A DNA stretch of 64,000 nt from Gautieria morchelliformis. Lineage: Eukaryota; Basidiomycota; Agaricomycetes; Gomphales; Gomphaceae. Below the pieces are notes generated by a model. It was not told the DNA's origin and made no database searches. It saw only the letters and a program-made list of their open reading frames with translations. The stretch is from contig WHVA01000010.1 in NCBI GenBank assembly GCA_015179125.1, positions 248,001 to 312,000 of the forward strand, in the 5' to 3' direction. Shown in pieces: positions 40,111-52,211 of the stretch (the stretch's first letter is position 1; each line of letters begins with the position of its first letter). Both the position numbers and the translations under genes were made by a program.

Positions 40111-40930
40111 TGTCGGCATGGGCGGAAATTGAGTATAAGTGTATTGTAAGACCCTTACCTGATATGCTTAGCTGTGAGTATAATCTGCAGGTGGATGGAT
40201 CATGCGCACCTTATCAACCACTCAGCATGCCGTATGCTAACTTATGCAATTTCACCCGGATCTTTATCAGAAGCCCTGTGGAGCAGTGGGATAAAGTGTT
40301 GTTGAGTAAGCTTGTTTATGGTAAGGTGGCAGGTTTGAATCTGGCTGCAATTACAATTTTCTACAGCCCAATCAGTCGTTATGTATCTATGTTGCAGTAA
40401 TGTCTTAAGTGTATCCTTTCAGTGGTGTTGAGGTTTGAGTTGAGTATGGAAAGTAAAGTAAATACAGAATGTTGTGCTTCACTTGTTTTTCAATTTTTTT
40501 TTATGGTAGTAGCCATTGATAATCCAACAATTATTAATGGTATTTCCCTTAGGAGTGTTAATGGATCATCCTACGCATATGTCAATCGAAATTAAATCCA
40601 TGAAAAAATGGCCTTATGGTTAGTGGATAGTCCGTGTGCTATACATGGATTCGGACATGGACCCCTGAGCGGCCGGTGGACTTACCATGAGAATGTTGTG
40701 GATGGTCCACCACTGGACTGGTGGAGTGACCATCAACCGGTGATGGACCATCCACCAAAATCGGGTGTGGATGTTCCATCAATTTATCAGGGAGTTTGTG
40801 TAAGCCGAGCGCACGCCGGCCCTCCCTCTAGTACTAATCCTGTCTATGATATATTGGTAGCATAAACACCCACTTTGGGTGTGCAGTAACCGTCCGGCTA
40901 GGTATTATTAGGCGCCGAGCGCACAAACTA
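40111..40930. other. Non-coding stretch with palindromic cluster
   Basis: No supported gene. Around 40696-40760, GGATGGTCC, TCCACCA-CTGGAC-TGGTGGA and GGACCATCC form nested short palindromes, followed by CGAGCGCAC motifs at 40807 and 40916. Possibly another degraded MITE. Confidence 0.35.
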
Positions 40931-40935
40931 CTATA

Positions 40936-41442
40936 GGGCTTATCAGAGTATCGGAGGTTTTGATGGGGATTTGGAGCCCTCACTTGGACGAGGATGTGAA
41001 TTTTTTATAAAGCCCCGACAAAGCCCTGAAAACCGGTTTTAACTCTGATAAGCCTGACAGCCTGACGATTCTCGGAGTCGATTTGGGTGAAGTTGTCGTT
41101 GCTACTGCCGCCACCGGTAAGGGTCGAATTTCCTGTCTGCTACCATCATCACGTTGACAAAGTGAGGTAGCATGACATATTCCTTCAGCGTATCATCTAA
41201 GAAATCAACCTCGAGGACCATGCGAGCTGGATGCTTCATCCATGACACCATTCTCGCTTGTTGGGACTCACAAACTCACAGGACAACTTACCGGATGGTC
41301 GGGGGCGTGGCTCCGCCAAGTGTGCCAAATAAACGACGCAACATTTCCAAATTGCCTCCGGAGTCGATTTGGGGATTCGCGTTGGTTTCCGACGTAAAAC
41401 GCCTTCCCAAATCCCCATCAAAACCTCTACACTGATAGGCCC
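40936..41442. mobile_element. Tc1/mariner-like MITE
   Basis: The 507-bp element has terminal inverted repeats of ~36-40 bp (left GGGCTTATCAGAGTATCGG..., right ...CTACACTGATAGGCCC, both including GGTTTTGATGGGGATTTGG). A TA dinucleotide lies on each side (40934-40935, 41443-41444). The internal ORFs on both strands are short and do not resemble a transposase. Confidence 0.7.
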
Positions 41443-41798
41443 TATTAGGCCATAAGTACATTTACAGCAACCTACAGTTTTCCAGTTTCTTTCCAGTTTC
41501 TTCACCCAACTTGAACACCATCTGTTGATGCGTTGTATGTCCTGTTATTCAGTTTCCATGTGCCAGTATATATAATACTAATATTTTGGTTTCAAAATTC
41601 AGGACAGGTACCGGCGCCCGATCCTCACGAACGAGTAAATGATCTTCCTCTAGCAACGGGCCTCCGATCCTGCCCGTATATATTGGTTGTGCGTGATGAA
41701 GAGAATAACGACAAACTTGAAGCCCATTCACGCATTTCCGGTGCATACCTATCGTCTATATAACGTATCACTAGATACGCCTACGTTTCACATCACCA

Positions 41799-43945
41799 AT
41801 GGTTGGTTTTCACTACTGTCAACTGGATTTCCTCGCAATCGCAAGCGTAGTTCTACTGCTATGTTACCTTTATACCAAAAAACAGAATGCCAAGCCTCCA
41901 CTTCACCCAGGACCCAACCTTCCAACGATCATGGGAAACATGAGAGAGTTTCCGGGTCAGAAACTCTGGGAAAGCTATAATAGCTGGGCAGAGGAATACG
42001 GCAAATTGATGAACTCGTCTCTGTGTTCGTGTCTGATCTACTAGCGTTGCAGGGGATGTCGTGAACATGTCTACGTCTTGCTTCGGAAGCCATACCATCC
42101 TTCTCAATTCATTCAAAGCGGCATACGACTTGCTTGAGCGGAGGTCCTCAATCTACTCTAGCCGCGCTCACTCTACCATGTTCCATGATCTGTATGTCTT
42201 TTCAACCAGCCTGTATAAAGTCTCATCATGCTTCCCTAGGATGGACGCTGGGGGTGCGACAGTTTTTCAGCCCTATGGGAAAAACTGGCAGAAACATCGT
42301 ACTCTTTTTCATAAGTATATGAATCAAACTGCTGTAAAGGTTTTCCAAACCCAACAGTTGGTCGCGGCCAGAGGGCTCCTCCGGAGCCTTTTAAATTCCC
42401 CTGAAGAATATCGGGAGCATGTCACCGAGTAAGCACTCGTTTTATATATTTGCTACCAAACTTCGCTATAACAGTACTTTTTAAGTATGACAGCAGGTGT
42501 CGTCATGGAAATTGCTTATGGACGGGAAATAGTCCCCAAAGCTGATCCGTTTATCGCGTTGTCCGAAAGGAATTCCGCAGCCTTTGCTGCAGCCGTACGA
42601 CGAGGGGGATATCTTGTTAATGTGTTTCCTACGCGTCAGTGATCTCCTTCCTTGTGATATTGATCGTGTTATAGCGTCTCCTCACAGTAAAGTACGTACC
42701 TGCGTGGGTCCCCGGGGCTGGATTCCAGAAGCACGCACAGGAAATGCGCAAGCTCGTCCATCATTTAAGAAATGCACCCTTCAGAGAATTGAAATCACGT
42801 GTCGTATGCATGCCCATTTTGTCTGGCTGGAGATAATACCAACTGCACGTCACAGTTGGCAGGCACTGCGCGTCCGTGTTTTGTATCGGGAGCACTGTCC
42901 AACTTGGGAACAGATGACGAATCAAACGATGATGTTGATACCGTCAAGCATGTCGCTGGAGGCATATTCGGCGGTGAGTAACACAGCCTAAGCTTCCTCC
43001 TTTGTTTTGAGCGCCGTCTCTTCACTCCACAGCTGGTTTTAAAACTGTAAGTGGACTTCGGTTTTTGTCTGAGGGGAAAGCGCTCAGATTCAAATAGACC
43101 TCTGCATCTATTCACACGTTCATCCTCGCCATGGTACTTTACCCTGATGTCCAGAAGAAGGCTCAAGCAGAGCTTGACAGTGTTGTCGGTCACGAACGAC
43201 TTCCTGAGTTTAGTGATCGGCCACATCTTCCATATATTGAAGCCATCGTGAAGGAAGTATTCAGATGGATCCCGGCTCTACCTACTGGTTTGTAGTATGC
43301 TCAGCCTCCAAGGCTTGACACTCACGGTGCCTATTCCAGCAATTCCCCATGTTACTACTGAAGATGACGTATACGAAGGCCATAGAATTCCGGCCAATAG
43401 TGTCGTGATTCCTAATTGTTGGTAAGTGTACTGCGTCATTCCGTAAGACCCTCTTTCTCATGTGAATTATAGGAGGATACTTCATGACCCGGATATGTAC
43501 CCCAATCCTTACGCCTTTTGTCCAGAACGTTTTCTGCCGGATAAAGATGGGTTTGTTGCTAGAGACCCTGCCATCGGCGGCATATTTGGTTTTGGCCGAC
43601 GGTCAGTCCAGTTGTCGATCATTGTGCCAGACATTTCGATCAGTGAAAAAACTGACACTGAAATATGTAGCGTCTGCCCCGGTCGTCATTTTGCCGACGC
43701 TTTTGTCTGGGTGACTGCGGCATCGATCCTCTCTGTGTTTGATATAACCAACGCGGTGGACAACTATGGTCGCAAGATTGATGCCAATTATGCCCGCGAT
43801 CCGGCTCCCTCGTTTTTGAGGTGAGCCCCGATCAGAACGTCACATCGCGTATTCTCACCTGCCCCATAGTCAACCCCGTCCATTTAAGTGCTCGATTACG
43901 CCTCGCTCCAGTTCCGCTGAAGCAATGATCATGCAGTTGGAGTAA
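41799..43945 (+). pseudogene. Cytochrome P450, copy 2 (first splice donor lost)
   Basis: Exons: 41799-42004, 42045-42191, 42240-42428, 42486-42634, 42688-42798, 42863-42973, 43033-43046, 43098-43287, 43340-43421, 43473-43601, 43671-43820, 43870-43945. They sum to 1554 nt, 517 residues, fully in frame. The anchor is LAIASVVLLLCYLYTKK. AGFKTTSAS (I-helix), KEVFRW (ExxR), PERFLPD and FGFGRRVCPGRHFADA (heme Cys) are all intact. At the end of exon 1 the donor is ATTGAT instead of the GTTGAT of copy 1, so reading through gives a stop at 42044. The remaining donors are GT. If the intron cannot be removed, the protein is cut after ~80 residues. The alternative in-frame donor GTCTCT (42019) would leave a 26-bp intron, too short. 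It is the inverted paralogue of 15914-18056, and homology extends from ~41729 to ~44000. Confidence 0.8.
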
Positions 43946-44104
43946 TCTTGAACCCAAATTCTAGCTGCTAAGGTACAAAAGGAGGCTGTACCATATCCCT
44001 GCATTGGTGCATTGAAATCCAGAAGCATCAGGAACACACAGGTACGGTTCCATATGAGCCATGTTAATAGTAGTACTACAAAAGGCATACCATCGTAAAT
44101 CTTA

Positions 44105-45970
44105 CACCGGAGGCATAGAAGATTATGGTCTGAAAAACTGTTCAGAAAACTAGATTTCCAAAAATTTTTAGTGTTTTTTAGAACTTTCTCAATCCCAAAA
44201 AAATGTGATAAAATTGTATGAATTGTAGAGCCTTGGGACTTGAGGAGTGTGTGCAGATGGTATTTTTATGGAAAGCAGTGGGCGTCTGGCCCTTAAGGAG
44301 GTTAATCAAAAAAGGAGTATTAATAACAACATATAAGAATATATAGTAGTATTTATAAGGAGAATAATAGATGTTATGAGAAGATTCTGTATATATTTAA
44401 ACATCTCGGAGATATGTATACATATGAGAGAGCATTAGACTACAAGATAAAGTAATAAATACTTGGATAGATACTTCTAACAGATATGAGTAGGAATATT
44501 AGTATGAATAGTTATAATGAGAGAGTATTAGACTACAATATGAAGTAATAGTAGTTGTCCAGATATTTGTAATATATATGATCAGGAGTATTACTAATAT
44601 GAATAGTTATAATGATATAGTGTATATTAAAAGTTGGCAGAAAAAATAAGAAGACGCGTTCTCATCGGTGGAGCTGCCACTCGGGAGGGACAAAAGTAGA
44701 TTTATTTATATCCCAACAATAATATTTCCATATACTTTCACCCTCTTCTTTTCTATAATCTGAGAATAAAATGGGTAAAGCTACATGTAATAAAAAGTTG
44801 CGAGCATCCATCTAAGGCAGCAAGTGAAATAGACAGTCCATAATTACAAGTAATCTATGGGAAAGGGGGAGGGGGGCATCACAGTCCAGGAAAAGGTCCA
44901 GAAAAGAAAGCCTGGCAGCACAATGCATTAAAAAAACCCGGTGGGAAAAAGCTATTGCACTGCACAGGGAATGGAAGGGAGGGAGAGTGAAATGACACCT
45001 ACGAAACTACAGCGAAGTTAGTGTGGGCATGGCAAGTGGGCGTGCTTGTTTACCTTGTGAGGAGCGGGTGAAGGGGACAGGAATTATGACCAGTAGGAAT
45101 GGATTTAAGATGTTAAAAGTAGGGCTAAGAATCAATCAACTCCTTCACTGATTTTTATCATCACTGAGGAGGGTGTGTAAATGTGTTTCAGACTGCATAT
45201 ACTGCCTCCTTGCGCATTGGCACCCGCTCTGCCATGGGCGCCAAATGATTTGGGATTCTGCATATTGGCAGAGCCAACTGGTTGGAAGAGCAGAAGCAAA
45301 AAGCAAGAGTGCCAGCAGTAAAAATAAGAAAAACACAACTGAAATAATGATACAGACAAGATAGAGAATTTTGAAAATTGTCTGAAAAATAAAGGCATAA
45401 TAGAGGAACAATGTGAAATAGAATTGGAAAGTAATACAAACGATTGAATATATTTAGCTTGATTTTGGTGCTGGAACATATATGCACCCAACAGCAGGGG
45501 CACAGTGAGTGAGTGCGGAAAGGAGTGTGCTAGGCAAGCTCTTAAGGGGAGGATGTGAGCCCCTCTGGTAGAACACTTAATGCAGGGCAGCGGCACCTTC
45601 TGCCGCATGAACACTGAGACATCAACCCCTGCATGCATAGAGCTGAGTTTAGCAGAACTCTGAAGTGGCATGTGCAAGTGTACCTTTGAAGAGTCGACCA
45701 GGTCTGTGCAGGCACGCAATTCATCATGTGATAAGTTCCCCCCTCTTATACTACAAAAAAAAAAAAAGGGGGTAAAAAGCTGTAAGAACAGTGTAAAAAA
45801 GCTGTAAGAAAAGGGTTTTCTTAGGTTTTTTTGCACTTTTTTATTTTTATTTTATTTTATCACACTTTTGAGGGATGGAGAAAGTTTTAAAAAACACTAA
45901 AAACTTTGGAAAATCTTTCCAGTCTTTTGAACAGTTTTTCAGACCAGAAATTTCTTCTATGCCTCCAGTG
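44105..45970. mobile_element. PIF/Harbinger-like non-autonomous DNA element
   Basis: The ends are inverted repeats of about 100 bp. The left starts CACCGGAGGCATAGAAG; the right, read in reverse, starts CACTGGAGGCATAGAAG. Both continue GGTCTGAAAAACTGTTCA and TTTTTAGTGTTTTTTA. TTA stands at both borders (44102-44104, 45971-45973), the 3-bp target size of the PIF/Harbinger group. The interior is AT-rich and has no recognisable transposase. The longest ORF is 234 codons on the minus strand (45836-45132), Phe/Leu/Ser-rich and unlike known families. Confidence 0.7.
44424..44620. repeat. ~95-bp tandem direct repeat inside the Harbinger-like element
   Basis: GAGAGAGCATTAGACTACAA (44425) recurs as GAGAGAGTATTAGACTACAA (44520). 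ATGAATAGTTATAATGA follows each copy (44500 and 44596). Confidence 0.75.
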
Positions 45971-46167
45971 TTACAGGGGTGTCACATGCTTTTGACCACT
46001 ATCTACTAGCTTAATATAATAAACACCCCAACTACAACAGGCATACTCACAAAACATCAGGCAATACTTGGAGATGAGCCAGGGGGCTGTAAGAGTGACT
46101 CTCCCTAGACAGCAAAACTCATGTGGTCGGGCAGAGGAGGATCCAAAGATAATGAACAAGGGCTATC

Positions 46168-47582
46168 TGTAAGGGCAACCCCAGCTGGCTGTGAAGGTCA
46201 CACTACCACACAACTGACAAGGGGAAATCTGAAGAGAAAAGTCTGAGGACCCCATGTCAGCGAGCCTGTATTATACTATGCTAGTCCACAGTCAGGGACA
46301 ACACTTAGTACTTGCCATCAACCCTGCATCCCCCTGACCTCCCTGACCCTTGACTGACCCTTGATGTCATGTACTATGCGAGTTGCTTGACTTCCAACAC
46401 TGTTCCAAGAGTGGAAGTTGGAGAATGGAGTGGAATTGGTGAAGTGAATGGAACTGGTGGAAGTTCTCAGAAGCGGAACTATTTCCAAAAGTGGAGTCAT
46501 GTCATGACTCATTTATCCTTGTATCCAGTTACCCCCATCTTCCCTTTTCATCGCTCCATCTCTATGTTCGCCCCAATCGCCCTTCGCTGAATTCTCCGAA
46601 TGACCATTCGCTACTCGCATCATTCGCCAGTAAGGCACGCCATCAAACATGATAAACATCCTTTACCCAGAGTGATGGTTCATCACTAGCCCCCTCATCT
46701 TCCCGACTCAACCCTCGTTGGGTGTTCCTATGGCCAAAATGCATTCACAGGATGTCCTACCCGTAGATTGCGTGGGATCAACCCAGCATGCCAAGAGTCC
46801 ATGCAGGGTAACATGTATGCAGGTCTGAAGGCATATTTTCTTACATAGGTACCTTTATCCTCTTTCCTCCCTGCCGTTTCATGTTCACACTCCTCTTTCA
46901 TTCTATTGTATATGTGTTTCATCTATTTGTATCCTGACTGCGCACCCCTATCCAACCCTGACTCACAACTGCCTCTTTCCTATTCGCTGATATCATATGA
47001 GCATTCGGTACAAGTAGTTTACATTCACATGTATATTCTGCAGTTCAATTATCATACGTCTATCTTGTGCAAAACTTGACCTCACTGTCACTATCATCTT
47101 GAGCCCTCTTCTATAAGACTACTACCTTAGACCAGAGGAGGACTTGAGCACCACTGGTGAGTTCCCACACTTCCCCTTCACTACTTTAGTCTTCATACCA
47201 TTGTCGGTGCTGTTGGCGAAGGGCTCCGAAGGAGCACCTTCGCCGGCGAAAGGATTGTTACTACTAGACAACCTTTCTGTGAGACCTTGTACATTACATC
47301 GTCCAGTATCATGGGTGATTTGGCTACGACTGTAGATAGGGGGAGCTCTGTTCGGGTAGCCCTCTTACCTTCTAAACCTTTAATGGCTTCACCTTATTCA
47401 CTGAATTACACACTTCGTTGCACAAGCTGTTCCGGCATTCGCTGTGTTCACTAATACACAATATTAACGCCTAAAATCCAACCTTGACAAGTCGGAGATG
47501 CAAGCGGAACCGGAACTGGAGTTGGAAATGGAGTCAGAACTTAGGGTGTTGTCGGAACTGGAAAACAGAGTGTCCCCTGACA
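46168..47582 (-). mobile_element. Solo LTR of gypsy family B, interrupted by repeat G
   Basis: The left part 46168-46499 and right part 47490-47582 together equal the reverse complement of the LTR at 27299-27758. The perfect duplication CTATC flanks it (46163-46167, 47583-47587). The interruption is the 990-bp element 46500-47489. Confidence 0.85.
46500..47489 (+). mobile_element. Solo LTR (repeat G, copy 2) nested in a family B LTR
   Basis: TGTCATGACTC...CCAACCTTGACA, 990 bp, flanked by AGTCA (46495-46499) and AGTCG (47490-47494), a 4-of-5 duplication. The inverted partial copy is at 38793-40110. It contains a GCGAAGG(GCTC)CGAAGGAGCACCTTCGCC palindrome near 47216-47240. Confidence 0.75.
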
Positions 47583-47676
47583 CTATCTGCATGACATACA
47601 ACTCACCTTGCAGAGGAGGATCCAAAGAGGAAAAGCTAAGGTCCTCCACTGTCAGCATGCTACCTATATACCTTGC

Positions 47677-47980
47677 TGTTGGTAAGGGCGCAGTAGTCTG
47701 GAGACGAAGTAGCTCAGTGAATGGTCAATTCACTGAGCGTGTATTATTACTGTACCTGGAGACGAAGTAGCTACAGACAGAATGTAAGCTACCGCCCGTC
47801 TCGGTACACAGAAATGCTACGTACCTCAGTGAATGGTCGATTCACTGAGGTATGACTAGACATCCTTGGACTAATATACTGCCACGGTCAAGCTTGACCG
47901 TGGCTACCTAACTACGTGTCCGTGCATCGGTCACGACCCTGCGTTCTCCGCTTACCGGCCTCAATCCTCTGCTCACTACA
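47677..47980 (-). repeat. 3' LTR of copia-1
   Basis: 304 bp. Contains the internal inverted motifs TCAGTGAATGGTCNATTCACTGA (twice) and CCACGGTCAAGCTTGACCGTGG. Confidence 0.95.
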
Positions 47981-47987
47981 CTCCCCC

Positions 47988-50900
47988 TTAAGCAGAACGC
48001 AGTCCTATCAGCGTGTTCATATGCAACACCTTGTGACGGGGGAGCCCTTTTGTAAACATGTCTGCCACCATGTCCGCCGTGGGTACGTAGTCAACGTGTA
48101 AGAGATTTTCCCGTACCGACTGGCATATGAAATGGTAGCGACTATCGATGTGCTTCGTGCGCGGGTGATATTCGTCATTCTTGGTGATGGAAATGGCGGA
48201 GACGTTGTCGAGGTGTATCGTGATGGGTTTCGTGAGGGGACGTGCGATCTCCACGAGGAACATGCGTATCCAGAGGGCCTCCTTCGCTGCATGCGTTGCA
48301 GCGATGTACTCGGCCTCTGTCGTCGACAGCGCGATGATCGCTTGTTTCTTCAAGCTCCATGAGACGGCGCCTCCACCCATCATGAAGACATAGCCGGAAA
48401 TGGAGTGTCGATGTTCTTGCAATGCCCAATCCGCATCTGAGAACGCTTTGAGTCCCTTCCCTGTTCCTCCGATGATGAGGCACAATTCCTTCGTCCCTTT
48501 GAGGTAACGGGAAACCCGTTTAACCGCCTCCCAGTGAGGCCTCCCCGGGTTTTGCATGAATTGTGAGAGGAACGATACGGCGAATGAGATATTGGGTTGG
48601 GTGCCTAGCACCGCATACATGAGGGAGCCAATGGCCTCCCTGTAAGGCACACCCCGCATGTCTTCATACTGGCGAGCGGTGGAGGGGCATTGGGACAGAG
48701 AGAGCTTGTGGTGTGGGTCAAGTGGGGTGCCGAGCGGGTTAGCGTCATGTAGATTAAACCTTTCTAAAATCTTCTGGACGTACGCGCGCTGCGATAGGGA
48801 GATCGTGCGTAACCCGCGGTCCCTCTTCACCTCTATCCCCAGCAGCCAGTGCAGGTCACCCATATCCTTGATCTTGAGGATGGTGCGCAGTTCGTCCTTG
48901 AACTTGTGTATTGCTCCTCTCGTGTTGCCGGCCATCGTGAGGTCATCGACGTCGACGGCGATGATGAGGGCGTCGTGGTAGGTGTACCTGTGGAAGACTG
49001 CATGCTCGGTCTCGCATCGCGTGAACCGAACCTGTACATAATCCCGCATAGCATGTCATACCACTCCCTCCCCGACTGCTTCAGTCTGTATATTGCACGA
49101 TTCAGGTGGCACACGTAGTGCTCCCTTCCTGGAGCTTCATACCCTTTCGCCTGGCGCATGTAGATCGTCTCCGTGATTGGGGCGTTGAGGTAGGCTCCAT
49201 CCACGTCGGTCTGTTCCAATTCCCAGTCATTTCGGGTGGCGATCACGGCAATGATGCGAATAGCGGAGAGCTTAGCGGTGGGGGAGAAGGTTTCATTGTA
49301 GTCAATCCCTTCTATCTGCGAGAACCCCTGCGCGACGAGCCTGGTCTTGTGGGCTATAACCGCACCGCTAGCGTCATATTTGTAGTGAAAAACTAACTTG
49401 CTGCCGACGATGTTTGTGTTGTCTGGGGGTTCGACCAGGTCCCACGTCCTTAGCATTTCGTGCTGGGCCAACTCCCGCTTGATCGACGTGTCCCACAGGG
49501 GCCAGTCGTCACGGGAGCGTGCGTCAGCGATGCTGACCGGGTCGTCCCCCGGGTCGCGTGTCCCTGCTGCCATTGAGTGCTCGAGGGTCTCCCCCTCGGT
49601 CTCAGCAGTGGTTGACTCTGCTGTCTCTGTCAGGACGGCTAGTGCCATGCCGTCCGTGGGTCGTGGCAGTCCGCGCAGGTACGCAGGCGCGTTTGCGTGG
49701 CCCGTGCTGCTGCCTGCGCCATCGGCGATCCCTCGCACGTATGTGTAGGGCTTCTGTGTACAGTGGCCCCTGCCCTGCGGTGGGTCCGCTGGTGGGTCCG
49801 CGTCCTCGAACCCTTCTAGCGGGTCGATTTGCACGGCTCCGGTGGTGGCCTGGGGTAGTGTTCCTTGGTCCTGAGGAGTGCTGCTGCTGGCGCCCTGGCT
49901 GCCTGTGTCAGACTCCCCCTCAGCCAGCATGTCAGCAGGAGTGATGAGGATGGGGGCGTCAAAGGTGACGTTACGTTCGACCGTGACTCGGCGCTTTCTG
50001 GGCCAGTAGACCCTGTGCCCCTTACTCTCGTCACTATACCCCATCCACCTCCCCTCGTCAGATCTCGACTCCAACTTCCCAGCCTGTTCTTTGAGCACAA
50101 AGATCCTTGTGCCCCACTCAGGTAGGTCCGTCAGATTGGGCTTCGCGCTGTGCACCATCTCGTACGGCGTCTTGCCGTCGAGTGCACGCGTCGAAGTCCT
50201 GTTCTTCAACCAGACTGCGTGTTGTACTGATTCTGTCCACAGGAACTTGGGTAGGTTCGCTGTGAGGAGCATGGCTCGTGCGTGCTCCAGCAGCGTCCTG
50301 TTCAGGCGTTCCAATACACCGTTTTCCTCTGGCGTATCGTGTACGGTGAGGCTCCGTACTGTCCCTTTCAATTTGAGGTGCGCCGTGAATTCCTGGGACA
50401 GGTATTCACCCCCGTGGTCCGTTTGTAGACATTTCAGTTTCGCGCCGTGTTGGGTCTCGACCCAGGCTTCGTACTGCTTATAGCAGCCAAACGCCTCGCT
50501 TTTCCTTGCCATGGGTACAAGGTATGTCCACCTACTGTGGTCATCCATGAAACTGACGAAGTACTCCCTTCCGCCGTAGCTCTGGGGGTTCGCGGGCCCC
50601 CATACGTCCGAGTGGACCTTGTCACCGAACCTGCCCGATCGTGGTCCCTCCCGCTTCTGCGGGATGGGTTTTCGCGTGGGTTTAGCTTGCGCACACACCA
50701 TGCAGAAGCCCGGTTGGCTCGACAAATCAATGTCGATCCCCGTGATCACGCCATCCTGGACGAGCTTCCGCATGGCCTGGGGGGAGATATGCCCCATCCG
50801 GCGGTGTAGTTCATCCATCGTAAGTGCCTTCCATGTGAGGTTTGCTGACGCCGCTAACCCCTGTCTCTCTACCTTGTAAAGGCCGTTCGAGAGTGGGATC

Positions 50901-52207
50901 TGCCCTAGCAGGGTCCCTCTCGCATTGCGGATTAAGCACTTTCGATCCTTTAGCAGGACCGAGTACCCTGCTGCGTCGCAGTGCATCAGGGAGATCAGGG
51001 TGAACGCGAGGTCAGGGCAGTATAACACGTCCTTTAAGGTGACGTGTGTCGTAGTCTTCCCGTTAGGGATCCCCACCCTCATGTTGCCTATCCCAATAGC
51101 CTGGAATACTGTCTTGTCCGCGGCATTAATAGCGCGCGGTGCGATCTCTCTGAAGGTGAGGAATCGGTCCCTGTTGGGCGACATGTGACCTGACGCGCCC
51201 AAGTCATAGACGTCGACTTCCCGTCCAGTCACTGGACTCGTTCCCAGCGCGAGCATCGTCCCAGCAAACGTCGTGGTAAATGCGAATTCCTCACCCTCTG
51301 CCGCCACGTTCGCTGACCCGCTTCCTTTCTTGTCATCATCTTTCTTGTCCTTCTTTTTGGCCTTGGACCGGCAATCTACCTTCATATGGCCCTTCTTCCC
51401 GCATTTCCAACATTCTATGTCGGCTTTATAGGTTTTCGCGGTGCTGGAGGTGCCATTGCATGCTGGAGTTTTCCCTTGGCCCTTTGTCGTGGCGAGCGCA
51501 TTCTCACTCGCCTTTAGTTGCCGCTCCTCAATGGTAAGTCGCTCGAATTCGTCGACTAGCATGCTGACCACTTGGTCCGGCTCAAGCTTGGCCTTTGCAT
51601 GTGCTGCCAACATCGTTATCGCGTTAATTAGCGGGCGGTACGACTTTGGGAGCGAGCCGAGGATGACGGTGACCAGGTCATCATCAGTGATTCCCACGGT
51701 CATCCCTGCGAGTTGCTCCTGCATTCTCATGAGAGACTCCAGGTGCGTACGGACGTTCTATTTGTCCTTGCACTTCAGTTCTTACATGCATCGTTGCATG
51801 TCGACTTTGACCATGAGTGCTCTTGTCTCATGCTTTGCACATACGGCCTCCCATACCTCCTTTGCCATGGCTAGGTTGCGGATTTCGATGAGGACGCTGT
51901 CAGGGACCGTGGTGAATATCTGTGCCATTATCGCTGCCTCACGCTGATTGTAATCGTCCCAGCGTTTCTCGAGTTCCTCCAGGTCCTCTTCCTCCTTCTC
52001 TGTGAGTACGTGGCCGTCGGGGTACGTCGGGATCGTACGGGGGATCTGAGTGTTCCCTTCGAGGTGACGCTTCGTGCCCCGGGTCGCCGCCAGCGTAGCT
52101 AACGTCTGGCTTTTCCAGGTGACCCAGTTCGTGCCGTCCCTGGCCAGCTTCGGGACGACGAATGACTTGGAGGTGGGGGTGGACGTTGTGGGCTCTACGG
52201 GGCCCAT
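47988..52207 (-). pseudogene. Copia-1 gag-pol polyprotein (two stops, one frameshift)
   Basis: The ATG at 52207 lies inside the PBS. Gag runs to TAA 51782-51784. The frame continues past this and a TAG at 51758-51760. Next come the knuckle CWKCGKKGHMKVDC and a protease with VYDLGASGHMS (Leu in place of the usual Ser). The integrase has HRRMGH...CMVCAQAK and the DDE in HSDVWGPA, TDHGGEYLS and PEENGVLERLN. RT starts LVFHYKYDASGAVIAHKTRL. A one-base deletion near 49025 shifts the frame, after which RT continues AVDVDDLTMAG in place of the usual YVDD. RNase H has AFSDADWA, STTEAEYIA and RTKHIDSRYH. The order GAG-PR-INT-RT-RH is diagnostic of copia. Confidence 0.93.
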
Positions 52208-52211
52208 AACC
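52195..52211 (-). other. Copia-1 primer-binding site (half-tRNAiMet type)
   Basis: On the minus strand, GGTTATGGGCCCC follows the 5' LTR directly. It is complementary to GGGCCCATAACC, the anticodon arm of eukaryotic initiator tRNAMet. Copia and 1731 are known to use such internal tRNAiMet priming. The ATG of gag lies within the site. Confidence 0.65.

Noticed and set aside
42019-42044. Alternative first intron of P450 copy 2 starting at GTCTCT
   Set aside because: The frame would fit, but the intron would be about 26 b, well below the size of any other intron in the window.
45132-45836. The 234-codon minus-strand ORF as a transposase of the Harbinger-like element
   Set aside because: No DDE, HTH or zinc motifs are visible, and the composition is skewed to Phe, Leu and Ser. 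Kept only as an unexplained ORF.
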